A stretch of DNA of 64,000 bases, from contig NZ_JBGCCU010000003.1 in NCBI RefSeq assembly GCF_041261445.1, forward strand, positions 1-64,000, in the 5' to 3' direction. The position numbers and the translations under genes were made by a program. The notes beneath the pieces were generated by a model. That model had not been told where the DNA came from, ran no database searches, and saw only the letters and a program-made list of their open reading frames with translations. This document shows, piece after piece, positions 41,941-51,068 of the stretch (position 1 is its first letter; every line of letters starts with the position of its first letter). The stretch is from Catenulispora sp. EB89 (GTDB taxonomy: Bacteria > Actinomycetota > Actinomycetes > Streptomycetales > Catenulisporaceae).

Positions 41941-42780
41941 TCAGGCGTCACGGCGTACGAGGACGAAGGCTGCGATGCCGAGCGTCAAGGCGGTGTACCC
42001 GCAGATGACGGCCAGGCCCGCGCCGGGTCCCAGCAGCTGGGGGAAGTGGATCACGGCGGACATCGCCTGCGCCGCCGAGCTGGGCAGGAACTTGACGATG
42101 GTGTCGTTCCAGGGCGACGGCAGCAGACTGACCAGACCGGGCAGGATCAAGAGCACACCGAACAGCACCGCGATCGCTCCGGCGGTGCGCCGGAAGATGG
42201 CGCCGACGCCCACGGCGACGGCCCCGATCAAGACCAGGTGCAGGGCTCCGCCGGCCACGGCGCGCGCGACGCCGGGATCGGTGATCGACAGGCCGGCGTG
42301 CTTCGAGGCCAGCATCCCCTGGCAGATCAGGAACGTCAGCACGCAGGAGACGAGGGCGACCACGGCGACCACCGCGCTGAACGTCGTGACCTTGGCGGCG
42401 AGCACCAGGCGCCGCTGCGGCGTCGCGCCGAAGGTCAGTTTGACCGCGCCGGTGGCGTACTCGGACGTCATGACCAGCACGCCCAGGACTCCGACGGCCA
42501 GCTGGGCCAGGTTGACCCCGGCGAAGCTGTAGAGCAGCGGATCGAAACCCGCCGCCTCCAGGAACGGGCGATGGTCCCAGCGGCTCACCGTGAGCGCGAT
42601 GAGGAGGGTCCCGACACCGACGACGCACACGACCACGAATATCAGGGCCCAGATGGTGGAGCGGACGGTACGCAGCTTGGTCCACTCCGATCGGCAGGCC
42701 GCGAAGAACACCCGGTGCAGCCCGGGGGTCGGCCGGGAGGGACCCGCGGCCGGTGTCGCGGGAACGAGGGTCTGGGTCAT
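41941..42780 (-). CDS. ABC-2 type transporter permease
   Basis: A 279-aa integral membrane protein with six predicted spans: TIWALIFVVVCVVGVGTLLIAL, NLAQLAVGVLGVLVMTSEY, VVAVVALVSCVLTFLICQG, ALHLVLIGAVAVGVGAIF, AIAVLFGVLLILPGL and AVICGYTALTLGIAAFVLV. The pattern VLVMTSEYATGAVKLTF is typical of ABC-2 permeases. It overlaps the ATPase gene by 4 bases (ATGA). The substrate is unknown; such pairs export drugs, lipids or peptides. It is the last gene of the arc run. Confidence 0.88.
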   Translation of the reverse strand: MTQTLVPATPAAGPSRPTPGLHRVFFAACRSEWTKLRTVRSTIWALIFVVVCVVGVGTLLIALTVSRWDHRPFLEAAGFDPLLYSFAGVNLAQLAVGVLGVLVMTSEYATGAVKLTFGATPQRRLVLAAKVTTFSAVVAVVALVSCVLTFLICQGMLASKHAGLSITDPGVARAVAGGALHLVLIGAVAVGVGAIFRRTAGAIAVLFGVLLILPGLVSLLPSPWNDTIVKFLPSSAAQAMSAVIHFPQLLGPGAGLAVICGYTALTLGIAAFVLVRRDA

Positions 42781-43706
42781 GACGCGCTCCGTTGCGGGTT
42801 GCCGGTGGTGGCACGGAAGTCGGCGTGCTCGCCGGTGAGTTCCATGAAGGCGTCCTCCAGCGAGGCCCGCCAGGTGGACAGCTCGTAGAGGGTCAGCCCG
42901 GCCCCGGCGGCGAGGATCCCGACGTCACGGCACTCCATGCCCTTGACCGCGAGCCCTTCGGGGCCGTCGGCGGTGACGCCCGCGCCCTTGGACCGCAACA
43001 GGTCGGCGAGCGCGGAGGCGTCGGGTGTCAGGACACGCACATGGTGTCCCTCGCTACGCTCGATGAAGTCCGCGACGCTGCCCGAGTCCAGCAGCTTGCC
43101 CCGGCCGATGACGATGAGGTGGTCGGCGGTCAGGGCCATCTCGGACATCAGGTGGCTGGAGACCAGGATCGTGCGCCCCTCATCGGCCAACGAGCGCAGC
43201 AGGTGGCGGACCCACAGGATCCCCTCGGGATCCAGTCCGTTGACCGGCTCGTCGAAGATCAGCACCCCGGGGTCGCCGAGCAGCGCCGCGGCGATGCCCA
43301 GGCGCTGTCCCATGCCGAGGGAGAACTCGCCGGCCCGGCGGTGTGCCACCTCGCTCAGGCCGACCGTTCCCAGGACCTCGTCGACCCGGCTTCGGGGGAT
43401 CATGTTGGAGTCGGCGAGCCAGACCAAGTGGTTGCGGGCACTGCGGCCGGGATGGACGGCGTTCGCGTCCAGCAGGGCGCCGACCTCGTGCAGCGGGAAT
43501 CGGAGCTTGCCGTAGCCACGCCCGCCGACGGTGACCTCGCCGGCCGACGGGGCGTCCAGCCCGACGATCATGCGCATCGTCGTGGACTTCCCGCTGCCGT
43601 TGGGGCCCAGGAACCCGGTGACCTGCCCGGCGGCGACCGTGAAGCTCAGGTCGTCCACGGCCCGTGTCGAGCCGTAGCTCTTGCTCAGGTGTCGTGCCTC
43701 GATCAT
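42777..43706 (-). CDS. ABC transporter ATP-binding protein
   Basis: A 309-aa protein: IEARHLSKSYGSTRAVDDLSFTVAAGQVTGFLGPNGSGKSTTMRMI (Walker A GPNGSGKS), signature FSLGMGQRLGIA (a variant of LSGGQ with the second Gly kept), Walker B VLIFDEPVNGLDPEG, switch His in SSHLMSEM. The C-terminal 80 residues are the extension seen in DrrA/CcmA-like exporters. ATG 43706 follows GGAGG. It partners the permease downstream. It begins 47 bases after the carbamate kinase stop, so it is probably in the same transcript. Confidence 0.93.
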   Translation of the reverse strand: MIEARHLSKSYGSTRAVDDLSFTVAAGQVTGFLGPNGSGKSTTMRMIVGLDAPSAGEVTVGGRGYGKLRFPLHEVGALLDANAVHPGRSARNHLVWLADSNMIPRSRVDEVLGTVGLSEVAHRRAGEFSLGMGQRLGIAAALLGDPGVLIFDEPVNGLDPEGILWVRHLLRSLADEGRTILVSSHLMSEMALTADHLIVIGRGKLLDSGSVADFIERSEGHHVRVLTPDASALADLLRSKGAGVTADGPEGLAVKGMECRDVGILAAGAGLTLYELSTWRASLEDAFMELTGEHADFRATTGNPQRSAS

Positions 43707-43753
43707 GGTGCCTCCGTGGTGTGGCCGGGCGACCGGCCGGCCGGGTTGGCGGG

Positions 43754-44668
43754 TCAGGCTGCGTCGACGCTGATGGTGGTTCCGGCGGTACCGGCCAGGA
43801 CCGCCGCCGCCTCCGTGAGCGATCCGATGGCCGCCGGCCGGCCGGTGGCTTCGGTGAAGCGGCGGCAGGCGGCGATCTTGGGGCCCATGGAACCAGCGGG
43901 GAACTCCAGCCGGTCCAGGTCCCGAGGACTCAAGTGCCTCATGGGAGCCGCCTGCGGTGTGCCGAAGTCCTTGATCACGGCGGCGACATCGGTGAGCACG
44001 AGCAGTTGGTCGGCTTCGACGGCGATCGCCAGCAGGGCCGAGGTGAGGTCCTTGTCGACGACCGCTTCGACGCCGTGGAGCTGTCCGGAGCCGTCGCCGG
44101 CCACCGGGGCTCCGCCTCCGCCGCCACAGATGACCACTGCTTGATCCCGGAGCAGCCCGGTAATCGAGTCCTGTTCGACGATCCGCTTCGGCGCCGGCGA
44201 GGGCACGACGCGCCGCCACTTGTCCCCGTCGGCGGCTATGGACCAGCCATGCCGATCAGCCAACTGTTTTGCCTGCTCAAGGGTGTAGACCGGTCCCACG
44301 AACTTGGCGGGGTCGGCGAAGGCCGGATCAGCCGGGTCGACGACCGTCTGGGTGACCAGGCTCAGGACGGGCTTGGTGACCCCGGCGTTGCGCAGGCACT
44401 GGGCCAGCCAGTACCCGATCATTCCCTGTGTCTGGGCGACCAGGACGTCCAGCGGATAGGGACGGGTCAGCGACGCGTCGTTCTCGCTCTCCATGGACAG
44501 CATCCCGACCTGCGGGCCGTTGCCATGGCAGATGAGCAACTCGTGCTCCATCGCCAACGGGGCCAGGGCCAGCGCGGCTGCCCGGATGTGGTCGATCTGG
44601 ATCGCGGCGTCGAGCTTCTCACCACGGCGCAGCAGCGCGTTCCCACCGAGCGCGGCCACGATGCGCAT
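43754..44668 (-). CDS. arcC: Carbamate kinase
   Basis: A 304-aa enzyme of the amino acid kinase superfamily: IVAALGGNALLRRGE at the start (nucleotide loop), ICHGNGPQVGML, AQTQGMIGYWLAQ, VICGGGGGAPV, VDKDLTSALLA, LTDVAAVIKDFGT, and GSMGPKIAACRRF near the C-terminus. It makes ATP from carbamoyl phosphate and ADP, the energy-yielding step of the arginine deiminase pathway. One base separates it from the upstream arcB gene, so the two are coupled. Length is normal for the family. Confidence 0.95.
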   Translation of the reverse strand: MRIVAALGGNALLRRGEKLDAAIQIDHIRAAALALAPLAMEHELLICHGNGPQVGMLSMESENDASLTRPYPLDVLVAQTQGMIGYWLAQCLRNAGVTKPVLSLVTQTVVDPADPAFADPAKFVGPVYTLEQAKQLADRHGWSIAADGDKWRRVVPSPAPKRIVEQDSITGLLRDQAVVICGGGGGAPVAGDGSGQLHGVEAVVDKDLTSALLAIAVEADQLLVLTDVAAVIKDFGTPQAAPMRHLSPRDLDRLEFPAGSMGPKIAACRRFTEATGRPAAIGSLTEAAAVLAGTAGTTISVDAA

Positions 44669-44669
44669 G

Positions 44670-45683
44670 TCAGTCCCGCCCGAGAGCGGCGACCATGACC
44701 GCCTTGATGGTGTGCAGCCGGTTCTCCGCCTGGTCGAAGACCACCGAGCGGACGGACTCGAAGACCTCGTCGGTGACCTCGGCGCCGTCCAGGCCGAACT
44801 GGTCGAACAGACGCTGACCGAGCCTGGTGGTGGTGTCGTGGACGCAGGGCAGGCAGTGCAGGAACTTCGTGTCCTGCCTGCCCGACGCTTGCATGACCTT
44901 CTCGGTGACCCGGTAGGGCAGCAGCGTCGGGATCCGGGTGCTCCACTGCTCATAAGGCTCGCCCATGCTGACCCACACGTCGGTGTAGACGAAGTCGACA
45001 CCGACCACACCCTGCTCGACGTCCTCGGTGACCAGGACGCGCGCGCCGCTGTCCGCGGCGAGACGGTGAGCGGTGGCGATGACCTCGTCGGGCGGCCAGA
45101 GCGAGCGCGGGGCGGCGATGCGTACGTCCATGCCGAGCAGCGCACCGGTGATCAGCAGGGAGCGGGCGACGTTGTTGTGGCCGTCGCCCAGGAAGCAGAA
45201 GGCGATCTCCTCGATCGGGCCGGGGTGCTGCTCGGTCATGGTGAGGATGTCGGCGAGCATCTGGGTGGGATGCCAGGCGTCGGTCAGGCCGTTCCACACC
45301 GGCACCCCGGCGTGGTCGGCCAGTTGCTCCACGGTGTCCTGGGCGTAGCCGCGGAACTCGATGCCGTCGAACATCCGGCCCAGCACCCGTGCGGTGTCGG
45401 GAATCGACTCGTCGCGGCCGATGTGGGAGCCGGTCGGGTCGAGGTAGGTGACGTGGGCGCCCTGCTCGTGGGCGGCGACCTCGAACGCGCAGCGGGTGCG
45501 GGTGGAGCTCTTCTCGAAGACCAGCGCGATGTTGCGGCCGGTCAGCCGGGGGTGTTCGGTGCCGGCGGCCCTGGCCTGCTTCAGCTGCGCGGCTTGGGCG
45601 ATCAGCGCCAGGAACCGCGCTTTGCTCAGGTCGAGTTCCTTGAGCAGGCTGCCGGGGTGACGGGTCGTCATGGCGATGGTCAC
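44670..45683 (-). CDS. arcB: Ornithine carbamoyltransferase (catabolic context)
   Basis: A 337-aa enzyme: carbamoyl phosphate site STRTR at 60-64, [56 protein letters not shown] and a C-terminal [13 protein letters not shown]. It cleaves citrulline to ornithine and carbamoyl phosphate when acting with arcA and arcC. I favour GTG at 45683 because AAAGGA lies eight to nine bases upstream; an ATG four codons later is possible. It lies directly between arcA and arcC. Confidence 0.95.
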   Translation of the reverse strand: MTIAMTTRHPGSLLKELDLSKARFLALIAQAAQLKQARAAGTEHPRLTGRNIALVFEKSSTRTRCAFEVAAHEQGAHVTYLDPTGSHIGRDESIPDTARVLGRMFDGIEFRGYAQDTVEQLADHAGVPVWNGLTDAWHPTQMLADILTMTEQHPGPIEEIAFCFLGDGHNNVARSLLITGALLGMDVRIAAPRSLWPPDEVIATAHRLAADSGARVLVTEDVEQGVVGVDFVYTDVWVSMGEPYEQWSTRIPTLLPYRVTEKVMQASGRQDTKFLHCLPCVHDTTTRLGQRLFDQFGLDGAEVTDEVFESVRSVVFDQAENRLHTIKAVMVAALGRD

Positions 45684-45733
45684 GGGAGGGGTCCTTTCGC
45701 TGCGAATCAGGGGCGTGCGGTACGAGCGGGGCT

Positions 45734-46984
45734 TCAGATGCCGTCGCGTTGGATGGGGCACGTCATGCAGCGCGCGCCGCCTCGGCCTCGTCCCAGTTCG
45801 CTGCCGGGGATGCTGAGGACCTCGATGCCGTTGTCGCGCAGCATGTCGTTGGTGACGGTGTTGCGCTCGTAGCCGACCACGACGCCGGGTGCGACGGTGA
45901 GGAAGTTGTTGGCGTCGTCCCACTGCTCGCGCTGGGCGGCGAGGGCGTCGTCGGCGGCGGACAGGACCCTGATCTTCTCGACGTCCAGGGCCCGGGCGAT
46001 GGCCGCGAACAGGTCGTCGCGGTGTTCGACGTGCAGGCCGCCGGTGTCGTGCTCGAAGGTCTCCAGCGGGTCCGCGGGCTCGATGACCCAGGTCCTCATG
46101 GCCGCCGGGTCCAGGTACGGGTAGCGGACGAACGTGTCGGTGTCGAGCATCGTCAGCACGGTGTCCAGGTGCATGAACATGTGTGACTTCGGCAGCTCCA
46201 CCACGATGACGGTGGTGGCCTGCCGGGTGCGGAACAGCTCCCGGGCCAGGATCTCCACGCCCATCGGGGTGGTGCGCTCCCCCATTCCGATCAGGACGAC
46301 GCCCCGGCCCAGGACGTGGATGTCGCCGCCTTCCAGGGTCGCGGGCTGGTGGCTCACATCGTCGTCGCCGTAATAGGCCGGGAGCTCCGCGTCGGCGAAC
46401 AGCGGGTGGTGCCGGTAGACGGCGCGGCTGTGCAGGGATTCGCGCTGCCGGGCGGCCTTGGCCATCGGGTTGATGGTGAGGCCGCCGTAGATCCAGGCCC
46501 AGTTGTCACGCTGAAACATGGTGTTGGGCAGCGGGGCCAGGACGAAGTCGTCCAGCCGGAGTGTCTGCCAACGCAGGCTGCGGACCTGCATCGGCGAGAG
46601 GTCGGACCGGATCACGCCCCCGACGAGGAGTTCGGCCAGCGTCGGAGCGTCGGCTTCTTCGGCGAGCCGGCGCAGCGGCTCGACCAGCGTCGGCCCGACC
46701 TGCTCCGGGGTACAGACCCGGTCCAGGACGAACGCCCGGGCCTCGGGGATCGCGAGGGTCTCAGCGAGCAGGGTGTGGAAGTGGTGGATTTCGACACCGC
46801 GGTCGCGCAACACCTGGACGAAGGTGTCGTGCTCCTGGCGCGCCTTAGCGACCCACAGCACGTCGTCGAACAGCAGCGCTTCGCGGTTGCCCGGGGTCAG
46901 GCGGCTCAACTCCAAACCGGGGCGGTGGACGATGGCCCGCTTCAGCTGGCCGACTTCGGAATGCACTCCGAGGGTGGTGGGCAC
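45734..46984 (-). CDS. arcA: Arginine deiminase
   Basis: A 416-aa enzyme: [21 protein letters not shown] at the start, [55 protein letters not shown] (catalytic His and Asp), and [12 protein letters not shown] with nucleophile Cys409. It converts arginine to citrulline and ammonia. The start is GTG at 46984 with AAGGAGA upstream. It is followed by arcB, arcC and preceded by the antiporter, so a complete pathway is present. Confidence 0.96.
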   Translation of the reverse strand: MPTTLGVHSEVGQLKRAIVHRPGLELSRLTPGNREALLFDDVLWVAKARQEHDTFVQVLRDRGVEIHHFHTLLAETLAIPEARAFVLDRVCTPEQVGPTLVEPLRRLAEEADAPTLAELLVGGVIRSDLSPMQVRSLRWQTLRLDDFVLAPLPNTMFQRDNWAWIYGGLTINPMAKAARQRESLHSRAVYRHHPLFADAELPAYYGDDDVSHQPATLEGGDIHVLGRGVVLIGMGERTTPMGVEILARELFRTRQATTVIVVELPKSHMFMHLDTVLTMLDTDTFVRYPYLDPAAMRTWVIEPADPLETFEHDTGGLHVEHRDDLFAAIARALDVEKIRVLSAADDALAAQREQWDDANNFLTVAPGVVVGYERNTVTNDMLRDNGIEVLSIPGSELGRGRGGARCMTCPIQRDGI

Positions 46985-47011
46985 GGCAGTCTCCTTATGA
47001 CGGTGGGCAAG

Positions 47012-48541
47012 TCAGTGGCCGGATGCGGTGGCAGCGGGTTGGAGCGGGTCCTCGTCGGCAGACACGAGATGTGGTGACGCACCGCTGGAGGCGGGTAGCA
47101 GCTCGACGGTGCCGACGGGGATCACGGTGCTCTCGCCGTACTCGTCGCGCCCGACCTTGAGCCAGATGTAGACCGGCAGCCCCAGCAGCAGGCAGAACAG
47201 GCCGTAGTAGACGGCCTGGTATCCGCTGCCGGCCAGCGACCAGAACGTGAAGACCAAGGCGAGACCGGACACCCCGCAGTCGCGGATCAGGTGGGCCCAA
47301 TGGGCGTCACGACCGCGGGTCAGCAGCCAGTACAACTGCGCCCCGGCACTGAACAGATACGGGATGACCGCGGTGAGGACCGACAGGAGCACCAGTGTGG
47401 TGAAGACCTTGTCGAACCTGGTGTAGCTGACCACCGTCAGTACTGTGGCCAGGACGGTCGAGCTGATGATGCCGAACGCGGGCACGCCTCGGCGGGTGCG
47501 GGCGAACGCGGCTGGGAACAGCCGGTCGCGCGCGGCGGCCATCGGCATCTCGGCCACGATCAGCGTCCAGCCGATCAGGGCGCCGAGACCGGAGATGATC
47601 GCGGCGATCGCGACGGCCTTGCCCGCCCACTGGCCGCCGAAGATCGCGTTCGCCGAGTCGGTGAAGGGAGCGCTGGTTTTCCTCAGCGCCGCGTTGGACA
47701 CGGTCCCGAAGACGGTCACGGTGCCCAGGATGTAGACCACAGCGCAGGCGATCGTGCCGAGAACGGTGGCCCGGGCGACGTTGCGCCCCGGGCTGCGTAC
47801 CCGGCCGGCCGCCACGGACGCGGTCTCGATGCCCAGGTAACTGAACAAGGCGATCGCGGCGGCCGCCGAGATCGCGCCGCCGGCCGAGGTGCCGCTGGCG
47901 TTGAACGGCCCGAAGTTGTGCGACTTGATGAACAGCAGCCCGATCGTGGCCATGAACAGCAGCGGGATGAACTTCAGGACCGTCGTGACGACCTGGAAGA
48001 TGCCCGAGTTCCGCACGCCCGACAGGTTGACGACCGCCGGGATCCACAGGCCGAGCATCGCTATCGCGATCGACCATGCTTTGGCGTGGCCGCTGTTCCA
48101 GAACACCTCCACGTAGCCGACCCACGCCACGACGATCGCGGCGTTGCCGGCCCAGGCCGTGATCCAGTACGACCAGGCGTTGAGGAAGCCGGCGAAGTCG
48201 CCGAAAGCGTCACGGGCGTAGACGTACGGCCCACCCGAGCCCGGGACGCGCTTGGACAGGGCCCCGAAGGTCAACGCCAGCGCGAGCGCCCCGATGGTGA
48301 TCAGCACGAACGCGACCAGGCTGATCGGGCCATAGGCAGCCAGCGCGCTCGGCAGCGCGAAAACGCCTGTGCCGATCACCGTTCCGACGACGAGCGCAGT
48401 GGCCGTCGGCAGACCGAACTCGCGCTTGTCAGGAATCTCACCTCCGGTATCGGGCACAGGTGGCGGTCCGGTTGCGGGAAGATCCGCTGAGCCCGGACTC
48501 GGGGAGGCGTTCTGGCGATCGTCAGCGATGTCGACCAACAC
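47012..48541 (-). CDS. arcD: Arginine/ornithine antiporter-type amino acid permease
   Basis: A protein of about 509 aa of the APC superfamily with 12 membrane spans. It has FGLPTATALVVGTVIGTGVFALPSALAAYG in TM1, GPYVYARDAFGDFAGFLNAWSYWITAWAGNAA, SYLGIETASVAAG and GALIGWTLIVAEMPMAAARD. The sequence and position agree with basic amino acid antiporters of the arc system (ArcD/APC type), exchanging arginine for ornithine without energy cost. The start is uncertain: GTG 48541 gives nine bases to GAGG; TTG 48556 and GTG 48547 are alternatives. It heads the arc operon. Confidence 0.88.
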   Translation of the reverse strand: MLVDIADDRQNASPSPGSADLPATGPPPVPDTGGEIPDKREFGLPTATALVVGTVIGTGVFALPSALAAYGPISLVAFVLITIGALALALTFGALSKRVPGSGGPYVYARDAFGDFAGFLNAWSYWITAWAGNAAIVVAWVGYVEVFWNSGHAKAWSIAIAMLGLWIPAVVNLSGVRNSGIFQVVTTVLKFIPLLFMATIGLLFIKSHNFGPFNASGTSAGGAISAAAAIALFSYLGIETASVAAGRVRSPGRNVARATVLGTIACAVVYILGTVTVFGTVSNAALRKTSAPFTDSANAIFGGQWAGKAVAIAAIISGLGALIGWTLIVAEMPMAAARDRLFPAAFARTRRGVPAFGIISSTVLATVLTVVSYTRFDKVFTTLVLLSVLTAVIPYLFSAGAQLYWLLTRGRDAHWAHLIRDCGVSGLALVFTFWSLAGSGYQAVYYGLFCLLLGLPVYIWLKVGRDEYGESTVIPVGTVELLPASSGASPHLVSADEDPLQPAATASGH

Positions 48542-49283
48542 ACTCACGTTCCTCAAAGTGCGTAGGGTCCGAACCCTCGACGCGCGAGCGCCGACAGATC
48601 AGGTACAGATCAGGTTTCGGGCAACGAGCAAACCCGCAGCGCCCGCGTCGGAGAATCAGCTCATTGACCGAGTCGATGGCGCCGTGCATGCGCACGACAC
48701 CAAGGCACTCGTCGAGGAGATGAACAGGTGAGGCATCATCACGATGCCTTCTGATCCGGGATACGGTCACGGCGGCGAGCAGACAGCCACCGGGGTCCCG
48801 AGCAACGGCTCCACCCTACGCCGTATCTGGCCGGCGAGCATCGTGCACGGTGTCGCACCAGCCGGAGACCCGGCTGCCAGGCCTCTGACACCGGCACAGG
48901 CCGGTGGACCCTGCCGCCGCCGGCGAACGCACGTACGCACGCACTGACGCCTCACGCCGTATCGCGGGCACGCTGTCCAGCCCGTTCCCGGCAGATACTG
49001 CTCTGCCGGACGTTGCCGGACGCTGCCGGGCTCGAGGGATACCGTGTGAAACGACGGCCGGCAGCGTGCGCCCGGTCACCGAGAATTCGGAAGGCCTGCT
49101 CGCTCATCGGGCGGGCCAGCTCGCGCACCAACGCCTCGAAGCGCTCACCGGACCCGAACGTGCTACCCCGGTGATGGCCGGGCTGCTGCGTAAAACACCA
49201 GGTGGCCAGCGCGTTCGCTCGAACACGGAAAACCGAAACCACTAGCAGACGTCGTCTGCTGACTTCCGTTACTACGAGGTGAG
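48542..49283. other. Long region upstream of the arc operon
   Basis: No gene is firmly supported. Fragments on the minus strand read like decayed coding sequence, for example a helical RFEALVRELARPMSEQAFRILGDR near 49050-49140. AGGGTCCGAACCCT (48564-48577) is an inverted repeat close to the arcD start and could be an operator. Confidence 0.4.
48564..48577 (-). promoter_or_regulatory. Inverted repeat before arcD
   Basis: AGGGT-CCGA-ACCCT, 23 bases upstream of the likely arcD start; a candidate operator of the arc operon. Confidence 0.35.
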
Positions 49284-49784
49284 CTACAGGAATTCGCTTC
49301 GGTAGGTCTCGGCCAGCTCGGCCGCGAGGCGGCGGCGCTGTGCGAGCTCGTCCTGCGACAGCTGCGGCGGCGGCGTGTCCTTGCCGGCGACGACGTCACC
49401 GATGCGCATGAAGTACTCGTCCTGGCCGGCGGGGGTGCACATGCACAGCATGCGGGCCGGTGCGCCGGAGACGTTGCGGAAGTTGTGCGGCGCGTTGGCC
49501 GGGACGTTGATCGTCGACCCGGCGTGGACGGTGTGCTTCTCGCCGCGGAAGGTGAACTCGATCTCGCCTTCGAGGATGGTGAACATCTCCTCGAAGTCGT
49601 GGCGGTGTGGCGGCGGACCGCCTCCGTCGGGGACGCGCATGTCGATCAGGCAGTATCGGCCGTCGGTCTGCTCGCCGGTGATCAGCATGGCGTAGGTGTT
49701 GCCCACCAGCGAGATGTAGGTCGTGCTCGGGTCGTCGGGGTTCGCCACGGTCAACGAACGGGACGGGTCGTCAGCGGGGAGCAT
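49284..49784 (-). CDS. Cupin-domain protein (1)
   Basis: A 166-aa protein with a single cupin barrel: PPPHRHDFEEMFTILEGEIEFTFRGEKHTVHAGSTINVPANAPHNFRNVSG. Cupin motif 1 supplies H-x-H and Glu, and motif 2 supplies His, all usual metal ligands. AAGGAGG precedes ATG 49784. A quinone oxidoreductase-like gene lies just upstream, and the set of cupin, oxidoreductase and XRE regulator recurs in degraded form at 58.6-59.7 kb. Substrate unknown. Confidence 0.87.
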   Translation of the reverse strand: MLPADDPSRSLTVANPDDPSTTYISLVGNTYAMLITGEQTDGRYCLIDMRVPDGGGPPPHRHDFEEMFTILEGEIEFTFRGEKHTVHAGSTINVPANAPHNFRNVSGAPARMLCMCTPAGQDEYFMRIGDVVAGKDTPPPQLSQDELAQRRRLAAELAETYRSEFL

Positions 49785-49816
49785 TGTGGTCCTCCTTCGA
49801 GCGTCGGTCAGGTTGG

Positions 49817-49844
49817 CATCAGGCATCAGGCATCAGGCATCAGG
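49817..49844 (-). repeat. Four 7-bp tandem repeats at a stop codon
   Basis: CATCAGG occurs four times in a row across the stop codon of the oxidoreductase gene (49833-49835). Because 7 is not a multiple of 3, a change in copy number would alter the C-terminus. Confidence 0.85.
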
Positions 49845-50777
49845 CGCGAGGACGACGACCTTGCCGCCGGGCAGGTTGCCGGCGGCGGCGTCGGCGTGCA
49901 GGGCCGGCAGTTCGGCCAGCGGGACCCGCCGGGCGACCTCGACACGCAGCTCGCCGCTATCGACCAGCTCCACGAGGTGCGCCAGCTGCTGCGCGTCGCT
50001 GCGGACGAACAGGTCGATGCCGCGGACGTCGCGCTGTTCGTCGCTGGGCGCGGGCATCCACACGGTGGTGTTCACCAGGACACCGCCCGGTCGGATCAGG
50101 TCGAGCAGCGCGGCCAGCTGCGCCGGTTCGATCGGCGCGAGGTTGAGCACCACGTCGACCGGGCTTGTCGCCGCGTCGACCGCGGTGGTGATGTGGTCGA
50201 TGACCTCGTCCGCTCCGGCGGCCTTGACTCGGTCGCTGCTGCGCGGGCTCGCCGTGGCGATCACGTACGCGCCGGCGCTCTTGGCCAGCTGCACGGCGTA
50301 GCCGCCGACCGCCCCGCCCGCGCCGTTGATCAGCACGCGCTGGCCCGCCGTGAGCTTCGCGTGGTCGAACAGCGCCTGCCACGCGGTGAGGCCGACGGTC
50401 GGCAGCGCCGCGGCGTCGGCCAAGGCGACGCCGGTGGGCGCCGACGCGAGGATATCGGCGGGGGCCACGACGTATTCCGCGGACGCACCGGCCTCCGTCA
50501 TCGGCAGGAACCCGACGACCTGGTCACCGACCTCGAAACCCGCGACGCCCGCGCCGAGCGCGGCGATCGTGCCGGACACGTCGATGCCCGGGGTGTGCGG
50601 GAGCGTCACCGGGATCGGCCCCTGCATGAACCCGGCGCGGATGTTGCCGTCGACCCCGTTGAAGGACGTCGCGGCGACCCTGATCAAAGCCTGGCCGGGT
50701 CCGGGGGTGGGCTGCTCGACGTCCTCGTAGCGCAGGACGGTCGGGTCGCCGTACTCGTGGAAACGCACTGCCTTCAT
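49833..50777 (-). CDS. Zinc-free quinone oxidoreductase-like (MDR family) enzyme
   Basis: A 314-aa medium-chain dehydrogenase/reductase. It has MKAVRFHEYGDPTVLRYEDVEQP, a GroES-like fold with TLPHTPGIDVSGTIAALGAGV, the nucleotide loop NGAGGAVGGYAVQLAKSAGAYVIATAS, and the C-terminal HADAAAGNLPGGKVVVLAP. Zinc ligands of alcohol dehydrogenases are absent, so it fits NADPH:quinone reductases. ATG 50777 is chosen over a GTG one codon earlier. Palindromes upstream (50805-50824, 50976-51004) may bind the adjacent XRE-type regulator. Confidence 0.88.
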   Translation of the reverse strand: MKAVRFHEYGDPTVLRYEDVEQPTPGPGQALIRVAATSFNGVDGNIRAGFMQGPIPVTLPHTPGIDVSGTIAALGAGVAGFEVGDQVVGFLPMTEAGASAEYVVAPADILASAPTGVALADAAALPTVGLTAWQALFDHAKLTAGQRVLINGAGGAVGGYAVQLAKSAGAYVIATASPRSSDRVKAAGADEVIDHITTAVDAATSPVDVVLNLAPIEPAQLAALLDLIRPGGVLVNTTVWMPAPSDEQRDVRGIDLFVRSDAQQLAHLVELVDSGELRVEVARRVPLAELPALHADAAAGNLPGGKVVVLAPDA

Positions 50778-50804
50778 CACGAACTCTCTTCTCTCCTCCG
50801 ACAT

Positions 50805-50824
50805 GTGCTTCGTTTTCGAAGCAC
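50805..50824 (-). promoter_or_regulatory. Palindrome upstream of the oxidoreductase gene
   Basis: GTGCTTCG-TTTT-CGAAGCAC is a perfect inverted repeat 28 bases upstream of the start. A related element TGCTTC-GAATCT-GAAGCA follows at 50840-50857. Together they look like paired operator sites. Confidence 0.5.
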
Positions 50825-50975
50825 TTGCCGACCATAGCATGCTTCGAATCTGAAGCAAGCCTGGCTTGTGAATGACCCGCAGGCGTGAAGACCAGGAGAA
50901 TCTGGTGTTCTACCAGCGCTGCGGCGTCCGATGGGTCAAGCATGGCGCGAACCAGGAACCGGATGAAGGGCCACC

Positions 50976-51004
50976 TTGTCCACGGACAACTTGTCCCTGG
51001 ACAA
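50976..51004 (-). promoter_or_regulatory. Two tandem palindromes TTGTCC-N2-GGACAA
   Basis: TTGTCCACGGACAA (50976-50989) and TTGTCCCTGGACAA (50991-51004) are spaced 15 bases centre to centre. They lie between the XRE-type regulator gene and the oxidoreductase gene. Confidence 0.55.
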
Positions 51005-51068
51005 CCGGTCCGGGAAGCGGGCTGCCGTGCCGACGCCGACGAGCACCGACGAGCGCCGAAACGGACGC

